In this document: positions 15,375 through 21,857 of the stretch, one piece after another
Numbering within the stretch: the first letter of the stretch is position 1
How the letters are laid out: every line of letters begins with the position of its first letter
Assembly (NCBI GenBank): GCA_964403795.1
Contig: CAYOHP010000002.1
Location: forward strand, 150,574-179,445
Origin: CAYOHP01 sp964403795 [NCBI: uncultured bacterium]
GTDB lineage: Bacteria; Muiribacteriota; UBA6191; CAZXTJ01
DNA: 28,872 nucleotides
Direction: 5' to 3'
Made by a program: the position numbers and the translations under genes
Notes under the pieces: model-generated
Told to the model about the DNA's origin: nothing
Databases searched by the model: none
The model's input: the letters and a program-made list of their open reading frames with translations, nothing else

Positions 15375-16541
15375 ATGACCGCGACGATCCTGGTCCTCAT
15401 CCTCTCGATCCTGGTGCTCGGACTCGGGACCCGCCTGGCCCGCGGCGCCCTGGAAGCCAGCGACCACCTTCCGCTGCCTTCCGGCGACCTGCCCCCAGTC
15501 ACCGTGGTGAAGCCCGTCTACCGGGTCGACGCCTGGAGCCGCGAAGCCTTCCTCTCCTGGATCGAGCAGGACTACCCCGGCGAGGTCCAGCTCGTCTTCT
15601 CGCTCCAGGATCCCGAGGACCCGGCGCTCGCCCTGCTCGAGGAACTGAGCCCGGGGCGCTCCTTCGAGGTGCTCGTGAATCCGATCCGCCCCGGCTACGG
15701 GGGCAAGACCTCGAATCTCTGGCACGGGGTCGAGGTCGCCCGGCATCCACTCCTGGTCTTCTCCGACGCCGACATCGTGGCGCCCCCGACGGCGCTTCGC
15801 GCCCTGGTCGGTCGCCTGCAAGCAGGCAACGACGTGGTCGCCTGTCCGGTCCGCACCCACCGGGCCGGGAACCTATGGGCCCGGCTCTACGCCTTCGCCT
15901 GGAACGCCGGACTCCTGGGGGTGGCCACCCCGGCCCTGCACCATCGCTTGGGGGTCTGGCTCCCCGGGGGCACCGTAGGCCTCACCCGCGCTGCCCTGGA
16001 CCGCCTCGGCGGCATCGAAGCCCTGGCGGCCTGGGTCGCCGAGGACGTGGCCATGTCCCGGCTCGCCAAGGACCTCGGGTTCCGGGTCGACATGGGTCCG
16101 GCGGTCTCCTCCCCGATGGGAGCGATGGACTTCCGGGCCTTCCTCCACAAGCTGGAACGCGGGCATCTCATGCACCTGCTCGAGTCCCGGCGCTCGGGGG
16201 CCGCCTACCTGCTGGGGATGGGCGCCGCCCACCTGGCCCCGCTGGTGGCCGTCACCGGGTCGCTGGTGGCGATCGCCTCGGCCCTGACGAGCCTCGAAGC
16301 GACTCCTCCCGTGTGGGCCACCGCGGCCTACCTGGGCTTGATCCTGGTCGGGTTCCGGGCCATGGCGGCCGGCCGGTTCGAAGCCCTGGCGACGGGCCGG
16401 GAACGGATGGCCTGGGACCTCCTGGTCCTCGACTTCTTCGCCCTCGCCACCATGCCGCTCGCCCTGGTCCGCCGCAAGGTCACCTGGGGCGGCGTGACCT
16501 GGAAGGTCGGACGGGGCGGCCGGATGCAGGCGGCGGGTTGA
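15375..16541 (+). CDS. Glycosyltransferase family 2/21, ceramide glucosyltransferase- or HpnI-like
   Basis: 388 aa. An N-terminal membrane anchor (TATILVLILSILVLGLGTRLA) precedes the GT-A domain: LPPVTVVKPVYRVDAWSREAFLSWIEQDYPGE with the nucleotide-binding Asp region, the metal-binding pair D131/D133 in FSDADIV, and E223-D224 in VAEDVAMS. Two or three C-terminal helices follow (PLVAVTGSLVAIASAL, PVWATAAYLGLILVG). This is the layout of bacterial ceramide glucosyltransferases and of HpnI, which adds N-acetylglucosamine to hopanoid tails at the inner membrane. The usual (Q/R)xxRW motif is replaced by HKLERG (258-263), so activity or acceptor may differ. Start supported by GAGGAGG five bases upstream. 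Divergent from the membrane protein and oxidoreductase pair. Confidence 0.8.
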   Translation: MTATILVLILSILVLGLGTRLARGALEASDHLPLPSGDLPPVTVVKPVYRVDAWSREAFLSWIEQDYPGEVQLVFSLQDPEDPALALLEELSPGRSFEVLVNPIRPGYGGKTSNLWHGVEVARHPLLVFSDADIVAPPTALRALVGRLQAGNDVVACPVRTHRAGNLWARLYAFAWNAGLLGVATPALHHRLGVWLPGGTVGLTRAALDRLGGIEALAAWVAEDVAMSRLAKDLGFRVDMGPAVSSPMGAMDFRAFLHKLERGHLMHLLESRRSGAAYLLGMGAAHLAPLVAVTGSLVAIASALTSLEATPPVWATAAYLGLILVGFRAMAAGRFEALATGRERMAWDLLVLDFFALATMPLALVRRKVTWGGVTWKVGRGGRMQAAG

Positions 16542-16570
16542 CCCGGGACCGGAACCCGGCCCGTCGGCTC

Positions 16571-18355
16571 TCAGCGCCGTCTGGCCAACCGGGCCTCCCG
16601 GAGCCGATCGGCCCGCCGGAGCAGCTCGCCGGCCTCCCGGGCCCGGTCCATCGCCTCGAGGACCAGTCCCAGGTTGGCGCACGCCGACTCGACCCGGGGA
16701 TGATCGGGACCGAAGCTCGCCTCGCAGATCTCCAGCGCCCTCCGGTAGAGGGCCTCGGCCTCCTCCAGGCGGTCCTTCGAGCGGTACAACCCGGCGAGGT
16801 TCGAGAGGCAGGTGGCGACCTCGGGGTGCGAGGGCCCGAGGCTCCGCTCCCATCCCGCCAGCACCTGGAGCAGCAGCTTCTCGGCGTGCTCGAAGCGGCC
16901 CCGTTCCTGGTGGACCCGGGCCAGGTTGTTCAGCACCAGGCCCACCTCCGGGTGATCCGGACCGGCTCCCGTGCGCTGCAGGACCAGGGCGCGTTCCAGG
17001 AACTTCTCGGCGTCGTCGACCGACCCGAGCGCCAGGGCCAGCTCGCCCAGGTTGGCGAGGACCGGGGCCAACCGCGGATGTTCCGGCCCCAGCGCCTTCT
17101 GCCGGATCTCGAGCGCCCGGCGGAAGAAGTCCCGGGCCTTCTCGGGCTGCTCGTCGAAGCGGTAGAGCACCCCCAGGCTGTTCAGGACCTCGGCCACCTC
17201 GAGATGGTCCTGGCCCTGGGTCTCGAGACGGATCCGCAGGGCCTCCGTCAGCGCTTCCTCGGCCTCGACCGGACGCGCCAGCTCGCGCAGCGTCGCCCCC
17301 AGGGCGTGGTAGGCCTCGGCCACCTGCAGGTGGTCGAGCCCTCGCGAGGTCTCCAGGCAGGGGATCGCCTCCCGGAGCAGGCGTTCGGCCTCCGCCGGCT
17401 TCCCCTGGCTGCGCCGCAGCCTGGCCAGGGCCACCAGGGTCTCGCCGCGTTCGCCGGACGCCCGGGTCCCCGACCCGCGCGCCAAGGCCACCGCCCGCCC
17501 CAGCGAGCGCTCGGCCGACTCCCTGGACCCCGCCTCGAGCTGGGCCAGGCCCAACTCGCGAAGCGCCGCCACCTGGTCGGGATGTCCGCTCCCGTGCAGG
17601 CGTTCCACCAGGCCCGCGAGTTCCTCGAAGGCGGGCACAGCGTCCCCGGGGCACCCGTGGCGGCGGGCCGCCACCCCCAGGTTCTCGAGGTAGACCGCGA
17701 AGTCCTCCGAGGCGGGACCGAACCCGCGCCGGGCCAGCTCCACCGCCTTGCGGTGCAGTTCCACGGCCTCGTCCCCGGCCCCCCGGGCGCCGGCGCAGAG
17801 CGCCAGGCCGTGGGTGACCCGCGCCAGTTGGCGCTCCCGGCCTTCCACGTGGACCCCGAAGATGGCCAGCACTTCGCGGAACTCGGCTTGCGCGGCCGCC
17901 ATGTCCCCGGCGGCGAGCAGCAGCTCCCCGAGCTTGTCGTGGCTGATGGCCAGATCGCCGTGGCCCGCGAACAGCCGCCGTCGCCGCAGGTCGAGGGAGC
18001 GGCGCAGCATCGCCTCGCCGGCCCGGGGGTTCCGCCCCTCGCGGGCCAGGAACTCGCCGAGCCGGTCGAGCGCCTTGGCCAGGGCGATGTGCTGGGTCTC
18101 CTCCTGGGGCTCGAGGCAGGCCACCGCTTCCCTGAGAGCCGCCTCGGCCGCCCTGAGGTCGCCCTTCTTCCGGTACAGGGTCCCCAGATTGCCGTGGCTG
18201 GTGGCGATGCCCCAGAACCCGGGTCCCAGGGCCAGGGACTGGGAGAGGGCCTCGCCGAGCAGGACTTCGGCCCGGGCGAGGTCGCCGCTCTCGAGGGCCT
18301 GCACGCCGGACCGGCTGGTGGCCATCCAAGTCTCGTAGGTAGCAGGCGCGCTCAT
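16571..18355 (-). CDS. Tetratricopeptide-repeat protein, kinesin-light-chain type
   Basis: 594 aa made almost entirely of TPR motifs of the 42-residue kinesin-light-chain type, clearest toward the C-terminus: GPDHPEVGLVLNNLARVHQE, GPSHPEVATCLSNLAGLYRS, GPDHPRVESACANLGLVLEA, each followed by an AExLxxRAL helix. There is no signal peptide or membrane segment, so it is cytoplasmic. TPR superhelices act as protein-binding scaffolds; the partner is unknown. I took the ATG at 18355 (MSAPATYETW) because a TAAGAT box ends 8 bases before it; the upstream in-frame extension crosses the promoter and a CCGGGA repeat. It follows the zinc-finger gene on the same strand with a 118-bp gap. Confidence 0.85.
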   Translation of the reverse strand: MSAPATYETWMATSRSGVQALESGDLARAEVLLGEALSQSLALGPGFWGIATSHGNLGTLYRKKGDLRAAEAALREAVACLEPQEETQHIALAKALDRLGEFLAREGRNPRAGEAMLRRSLDLRRRRLFAGHGDLAISHDKLGELLLAAGDMAAAQAEFREVLAIFGVHVEGRERQLARVTHGLALCAGARGAGDEAVELHRKAVELARRGFGPASEDFAVYLENLGVAARRHGCPGDAVPAFEELAGLVERLHGSGHPDQVAALRELGLAQLEAGSRESAERSLGRAVALARGSGTRASGERGETLVALARLRRSQGKPAEAERLLREAIPCLETSRGLDHLQVAEAYHALGATLRELARPVEAEEALTEALRIRLETQGQDHLEVAEVLNSLGVLYRFDEQPEKARDFFRRALEIRQKALGPEHPRLAPVLANLGELALALGSVDDAEKFLERALVLQRTGAGPDHPEVGLVLNNLARVHQERGRFEHAEKLLLQVLAGWERSLGPSHPEVATCLSNLAGLYRSKDRLEEAEALYRRALEICEASFGPDHPRVESACANLGLVLEAMDRAREAGELLRRADRLREARLARRR

Positions 18356-18363
18356 CGCCCGGG

Positions 18364-18369
18364 ATCTTA
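18364..18369 (-). promoter_or_regulatory. Leaderless -10 box (TAAGAT) for the TPR gene
   Basis: TAAGAT on the minus strand ends 8 bases before the ATG at 18355, with no Shine-Dalgarno in between, so transcription should start at or next to the start codon. A weak TGGCCG lies at -35 distance. Confidence 0.5.
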
Positions 18370-18417
18370 CTTCCCACGAACGATCCCGGCCAGGAATCGA
18401 CGCCTCGAGGCCCGCGG

Positions 18418-18441
18418 CCGGGACCGGGACCGGGACCGGGG
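18418..18441. repeat. Short tandem repeat, CCGGGA x3-4
   Basis: About 3.5 copies of the hexamer CCGGGA between the zinc-finger gene and the TPR gene. Probably slippage-derived; it lies upstream of the TPR promoter and no function is evident. Confidence 0.6.
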
Positions 18442-18473
18442 CCACCATCCGGGTCCCCCGTCAGGCCAGGAGC

Positions 18474-19613
18474 CTACGGGACCGGTGCCAGCCCGTCGTC
18501 CTCGGACCGCCTCCGGGTCCGCGGGAAGGGCGGCAGGTTCCGGCCCCGACCGGCGCAGGCGTAGGTGGCGCAGCCTTCCACCCAGGTCCAGCAATCCTGG
18601 TGGAGCCTCGACTCGCAGATCGGGCAGTCCCGGAGCGGGTCGGCCAGCGGGTCGCCGCACACTCCGCACACGCCGGGAGCAGCGACCGGGGCCTCCCGGA
18701 CCGCGCCGACGGGATCGGCCGCGGCCCGGCCCGTGACCTCACCGGGAGGTCGCCGACCCGCCGCCCCCGTCCCCTGCGCCCCCGTCGGACGGGGAACCCA
18801 CAGCGGTCTCGCCCGGGGCAGGCTGGCCTCGAGCTCCCGAGCCAATTCCCCGGGCAGGTGCAACTCGAGGCCTGCGCCGCGCACCCCCCCCAGCGTGAAG
18901 CGTCCGGCCAGCAACACTCGTTCGATCCCCAGACCCGGCGGTGCCCGGTAGGCTTCCGAGCGCGGTCCGGCCGGACCGGTCCCGGGAGGGGCCAGTCCCT
19001 CGAAGGCGCCCAGGGCCAGTTCGTCACGGAGGACGGGGCCCTCCTCGAGGGCATCGAGATGATCGGTCAACGAGGCGTCCTCCCCCAGGACCGGGCTGTG
19101 CTCCAGACGGAGCACACCGGCCTCGATCCGGCCGCGCACCAGGCAGCCGATCGGTTCCCGGCCCGACACCGGCAGGATCCCGCCGAGGGTGAAGAGGTAC
19201 CAGTCCCCCGGCCCGGCACCGACCACGGATCCGACCGCTTCCACGGCCTCCCGGACCTCCCGCCGGACCACCGAGCGCACACCTTCGTTGCGTTCGTTGG
19301 CGAGGCGGAGGTGGAGCTGGAGCGGGTCGTCCCCGGCCCCTCCCCGGCAGGTGGGCACCAGGACGCCGTAACGGATCTCGGGATGGTCCAGGAGCACCGG
19401 GAACTCGAGGATCCGCTCCCCGGTTCCCTGCCGCGCCCCGGAGTCGTAGCCCAGGGCCCGGCCCCGATCGGCCACGAACAGGGTGTGAGGTCCCAGGCTG
19501 GAGACGCCTCCCCCGGTGAGTCCGCAGGGGAGCGCGGCCAGGATCCGGCGCCCCTCCATCCGGGCGCGCACCGATGCGGGCGCGCGCACCCTCGATCCGG
19601 GGGATTCCGCCAT
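18474..19613 (-). CDS. Protein with C-terminal prokaryotic RING-type zinc finger
   Basis: 379 aa. Residues about 310-350 carry a treble-clef-like Cys/His cluster: CGVCGDPL, CPICESRLHQDCW, then GCATYACAG. That spacing (CxxC, CxxC-x4-H-x2-C-W, GC-x3-C) matches prokaryotic RING finger family 1, a eukaryote-like zinc-binding module. The first 270 residues are beta-rich (SLGPHTLFVADRGRALGYDSG; DWYLFTLGGILPVSGREPIGCL) and not recognised, followed by a Gly/Pro/Ala-rich linker. No signal peptide, so cytoplasmic. In eukaryotes such modules mediate ubiquitin transfer; in bacteria the role is largely unknown and no ubiquitin-like gene is nearby. The ATG at 19613 has GGAGG four bases upstream, which favours it over the ATG at 19673. 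Divergent from the metal import operon. Confidence 0.75.
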   Translation of the reverse strand: MAESPGSRVRAPASVRARMEGRRILAALPCGLTGGGVSSLGPHTLFVADRGRALGYDSGARQGTGERILEFPVLLDHPEIRYGVLVPTCRGGAGDDPLQLHLRLANERNEGVRSVVRREVREAVEAVGSVVGAGPGDWYLFTLGGILPVSGREPIGCLVRGRIEAGVLRLEHSPVLGEDASLTDHLDALEEGPVLRDELALGAFEGLAPPGTGPAGPRSEAYRAPPGLGIERVLLAGRFTLGGVRGAGLELHLPGELARELEASLPRARPLWVPRPTGAQGTGAAGRRPPGEVTGRAAADPVGAVREAPVAAPGVCGVCGDPLADPLRDCPICESRLHQDCWTWVEGCATYACAGRGRNLPPFPRTRRRSEDDGLAPVP

Positions 19614-19641
19614 GGAGCCTCCGACCAAGCCGCCGATCGGG

Positions 19642-19647
19642 TAGCAT
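19642..19647 (+). promoter_or_regulatory. -10 box (TAGCAT) for the metal import operon
   Basis: TAGCAT ends 19 bases before the ATG at 19667 and overlaps the opposing ATCTTA (minus-strand TAAGAT) by two bases. An imperfect dyad, ATCNGG (19636-19641) and CCNGAT (19655-19660), surrounds both boxes and could bind a regulator of the operon, but it does not match a known Zur box. Confidence 0.45.
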
Positions 19648-19673
19648 CTTAGCCCCGGATTCGCCCATGGCAA
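19646..19673 (-). promoter_or_regulatory. Promoter of the RING-finger gene (TTGCCA - 16 bp - TAAGAT)
   Basis: On the minus strand, -35 TTGCCA (19673-19668) and -10 TAAGAT (19651-19646) are separated by 16 bases. The -35 falls within the first codons of the divergent gene at 19667. A leader of about 25 bases with GGAGG follows. Confidence 0.55.
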
Positions 19674-20284
19674 GCCCCCTCCGCATCATCGACGTCCACC
19701 CGCCCTCGCCCCGGCGGGAGCTCGCGGGCGTGCTGCTGGCGATCCTGGCCGTGCTGGCGACCGGCTACCGGCTGGTCCGGGCCTCGCCCTCGACCCGTTC
19801 TCCCGGGGACGGACCCGCTCTCGCCTCCTGGCAACGACCGCTCTCCTCGTTGGCCGGCTCGTCGGCCCGGGTGGTCCGGGACCTGGTCGCTTCGGTCGAC
19901 GAGGTGGGAAGGCTGGAAGCCGCGCGTTCCGACTGGCCGGACCCGGGGACCCTGGCGGGGGAGTTCGTTCCCCCCTTCGATGGCGATCCCGGGATCGCCT
20001 GGAGACTCGACGGCTACGGTCCCGCCGCCTCCTACCTGGGAATCCCTCGCCTGCCCGGCGCCCCCGGGTGGCTGCTCGACGTCCAGAAGGGCCTGCCCCC
20101 GTCCCGCGATCCCTCCCACCTCCAGGTCCCCGGCCCCGGGCACAGGGTGCTGGTCGACGGCAGCATCTACCACTACCGGATCTGGCTCCGGGAGGACCCG
20201 CCCCCGGAGTTCGGGTTCCCCGGCCAGCCCGCCATCGAGGGCTGGCTCGAGATCCTGCCCGATCTCCCCGGGTCGTCCTCGTGA
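19667..20284 (+). CDS. Membrane-anchored accessory protein of the metal ABC importer
   Basis: 205 aa. One membrane segment near the N-terminus (about 18-40, RRELAGVLLAILAVLATGYRLVRA) should leave the rest in the periplasm. No catalytic motif is visible; a block IAWRLDGYGPAASYLGIPRLPGAPGW and GHRVLVDGSIYHYRIWL look like beta structure. Small single-span proteins occur in the same first position of zinc/manganese ABC operons in some Gammaproteobacteria (DUF6162 type, recalled from memory), and this may be a relative, but I cannot confirm homology. The ATG follows a TAGCAT -10 box with a short leader and no Shine-Dalgarno. The TGA overlaps the GTG of the binding protein gene as GTGA, so it is the first gene of the operon. 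Confidence 0.7.
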   Translation: MASPLRIIDVHPPSPRRELAGVLLAILAVLATGYRLVRASPSTRSPGDGPALASWQRPLSSLAGSSARVVRDLVASVDEVGRLEAARSDWPDPGTLAGEFVPPFDGDPGIAWRLDGYGPAASYLGIPRLPGAPGWLLDVQKGLPPSRDPSHLQVPGPGHRVLVDGSIYHYRIWLREDPPPEFGFPGQPAIEGWLEILPDLPGSSS

Positions 20285-21177
20285 GGCGCGGCGCGGCGTT
20301 CCTGCTGGCGATGGGTCTCGCAGGCCTGGTGCCGGGTTCGCTGGCGGCCCGCCCTCCCCGCATCGGGACCTCGACCCCGGCCTACTACTCCTGGGTCTCG
20401 GTCCTGCTCGCCGGGGTCCCGGCCGAGGTGGTCCCGCTGCTCCCCGACGGCGCCGACCTCCACGGCTACCAGCCCAAGCCCGAGGACGTGGCCGCCCTCG
20501 CCGGGCTCGACCTGCTGGTGGCCAACGGTCTGGGTCACGACGCCTACCTGGAACCCATGCTCCGGGCCATCGCGCCCCGTCGCCCGCCGACCGTGGATCT
20601 CCATCGAGGCGTCCCCCTGATCCCGCTCCCGGGCGCCACCGGTGCCGGGCCCGGCGCCGCCAACCCGCACTCCTTCCTGGCGCTGACGGCCGCGGTGCAG
20701 CAGATCCACAACCTGGCGGGCGACCTGGTGAAGCTGGTGCCGGAGCACGCCGAGGTCGTGGCAGGGAACCTCCGGGACTTCTCCCGCAGGCTCCGCCGGC
20801 TGCGCAGCGAGACGGTCGCCCGGCTGGCCGACGCACCCTCGTTGACGATCGCCACCGTGCACGACGGCTACGGCTACCTCTTCCAGGAGCTCGGCCTCGA
20901 GGTGGCGCTGGTGCTCCAGCCCCGCCATGGCATCGAGCCCTCGGCGCGAGAGATGGCCGACCTCCGCGATCGTCTGGGGTCGGTGGCGGTCCTGTTCGTG
21001 GAGGCCGAGGCGCCCCGGGGATGGGTCGACAACCTGGCCCGCGAGGCGGGGGTCCGGACCCGGGGCCTGCACCACCTGTCCCGAGGGGCTCCCCGGCCCG
21101 ACGGCTTCGAGCTCGCCATGAAGGCGAACTGCGACGCCATCGTGGCGGGTCTCCTGGAACCGGACCGGGCCCCGTGA
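20281..21177 (+). CDS. Metal (probably zinc) ABC transporter substrate-binding protein, ZnuA-like
   Basis: 298 aa with a signal peptide (GTG start, RRGAAFLLAMGLAGLVPGSLAA). The cluster A-I fold is recognisable: VPLLPDGADLHGYQPKPED, LLVANGLGHDAYLEP, ANPHSFLALTAAVQQIHNLAGDL, TVHDGYGYLFQELGLEVAL, and FVEAEAP. The four expected metal ligands are in place: His of DLHGYQ, His of NPHSF, His of TVHDGY and Glu of FVEAE. The family captures Zn2+ or Mn2+ in the periplasm for the membrane permease. Three His plus one acidic residue fits zinc better than manganese, though this is not proof. No His-rich loop. It overlaps both neighbours by 4 bp (GTGA), so expression is coupled across the operon. Confidence 0.88.
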   Translation: MRRGAAFLLAMGLAGLVPGSLAARPPRIGTSTPAYYSWVSVLLAGVPAEVVPLLPDGADLHGYQPKPEDVAALAGLDLLVANGLGHDAYLEPMLRAIAPRRPPTVDLHRGVPLIPLPGATGAGPGAANPHSFLALTAAVQQIHNLAGDLVKLVPEHAEVVAGNLRDFSRRLRRLRSETVARLADAPSLTIATVHDGYGYLFQELGLEVALVLQPRHGIEPSAREMADLRDRLGSVAVLFVEAEAPRGWVDNLAREAGVRTRGLHHLSRGAPRPDGFELAMKANCDAIVAGLLEPDRAP

Positions 21178-21857
21178 GCCCGGTCCCCCTGCTGGCGGTC
21201 CGGGACCTGGCGGTGCGTCGGGGTCGGGACGCGGTGGTCGCCGGGATCTCGTTCGAGGTGGCGCCCGGAGAGATCCTGGCGATCACGGGGCCCAACGGCG
21301 GAGGCAAGACCTCGCTGGTCCGGGCGGTGCTGGGGGAGATCGAGTTCACCGGCATGATCCGGATCGCCTCCCGCGGCCCGGCGGGCGCCCGGATCGGCTA
21401 CGTCCCCCAGGTCTTCGACTTCGACCGGACCCTGCCGGTGACCGTATCGGATTTCCTGGCCCTCCCGCTCCAGACCTTCCCGAGCTGGCTCCGTCTGGCC
21501 CGCTCCTGCGCAATCCGCATCGAGGAAGTCCTCGGCCGGGTCGATCTGCCCGGCCACGCCGACCGCTCCCTGGGCGACCTCTCGGGCGGCGAGCTGCAAC
21601 GGGTGCTGTTCGCCCAGGCCCTGCTCGCCGCCCCCGATCTCCTGCTCCTGGACGAGCCGACCCAGGGGATGGACGCCCCGTCCCGGGCGCGCTTCGAGGC
21701 GGAGGTCCTCCGGATGGCGGATGCCGAAGGGATCGGCGTGCTCCTGGTGAGCCACGATCCCGAGCAGATGCGGAGGGTGGCGCGCCGGGTCGCTGTCCTC
21801 GACCGGACCCTGGTAGCCCTGGGTGGTGCCGGCGAAGTCCTGGGGGCCGCGGCGTGA
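21174..21857 (+). CDS. Metal ABC transporter ATP-binding protein, ZnuC-like
   Basis: 227 aa. Complete ABC ATPase: Walker A GPNGGGKTS (K45), Q-loop YVPQVFDFDRTLPVTVSDF, which is typical of the zinc/manganese branch, signature LSGGELQR, Walker B LLLLDEPTQGMD, and switch His in LLVSHDP. It works on the cytoplasmic face as a dimer that drives the permease encoded next. The GTG start overlaps the TGA of the binding-protein gene, and its own TGA overlaps the GTG of the permease fusion, both as GTGA. The open frame reaches upstream to 19980, but that portion overlaps the two preceding genes in another frame and is not coding. Confidence 0.9.
   Translation: MSPVPLLAVRDLAVRRGRDAVVAGISFEVAPGEILAITGPNGGGKTSLVRAVLGEIEFTGMIRIASRGPAGARIGYVPQVFDFDRTLPVTVSDFLALPLQTFPSWLRLARSCAIRIEEVLGRVDLPGHADRSLGDLSGGELQRVLFAQALLAAPDLLLLDEPTQGMDAPSRARFEAEVLRMADAEGIGVLLVSHDPEQMRRVARRVAVLDRTLVALGGAGEVLGAAA

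Noticed and set aside
16542-16570. CCGGG...CCCGG hairpin between the glycosyltransferase and TPR genes as a terminator
   Set aside because: The stem is only 5 bp with no T-tract; similar short GC pairings occur throughout the window.
18418-18441. CCGGGA tandem repeat as a possible phase-variable or regulatory repeat
   Set aside because: Only about 3.5 copies, upstream of the TPR promoter and outside coding sequence; most likely chance slippage in GC-rich DNA.
13979-18736. A 1585-codon plus-strand open frame
   Set aside because: It is antisense to the oxidoreductase, membrane protein, TPR and RING genes or in another frame of the glycosyltransferase; the translation is Pro/Arg/Gly-rich without any domain. 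Long open shadow frames are expected at this GC content.
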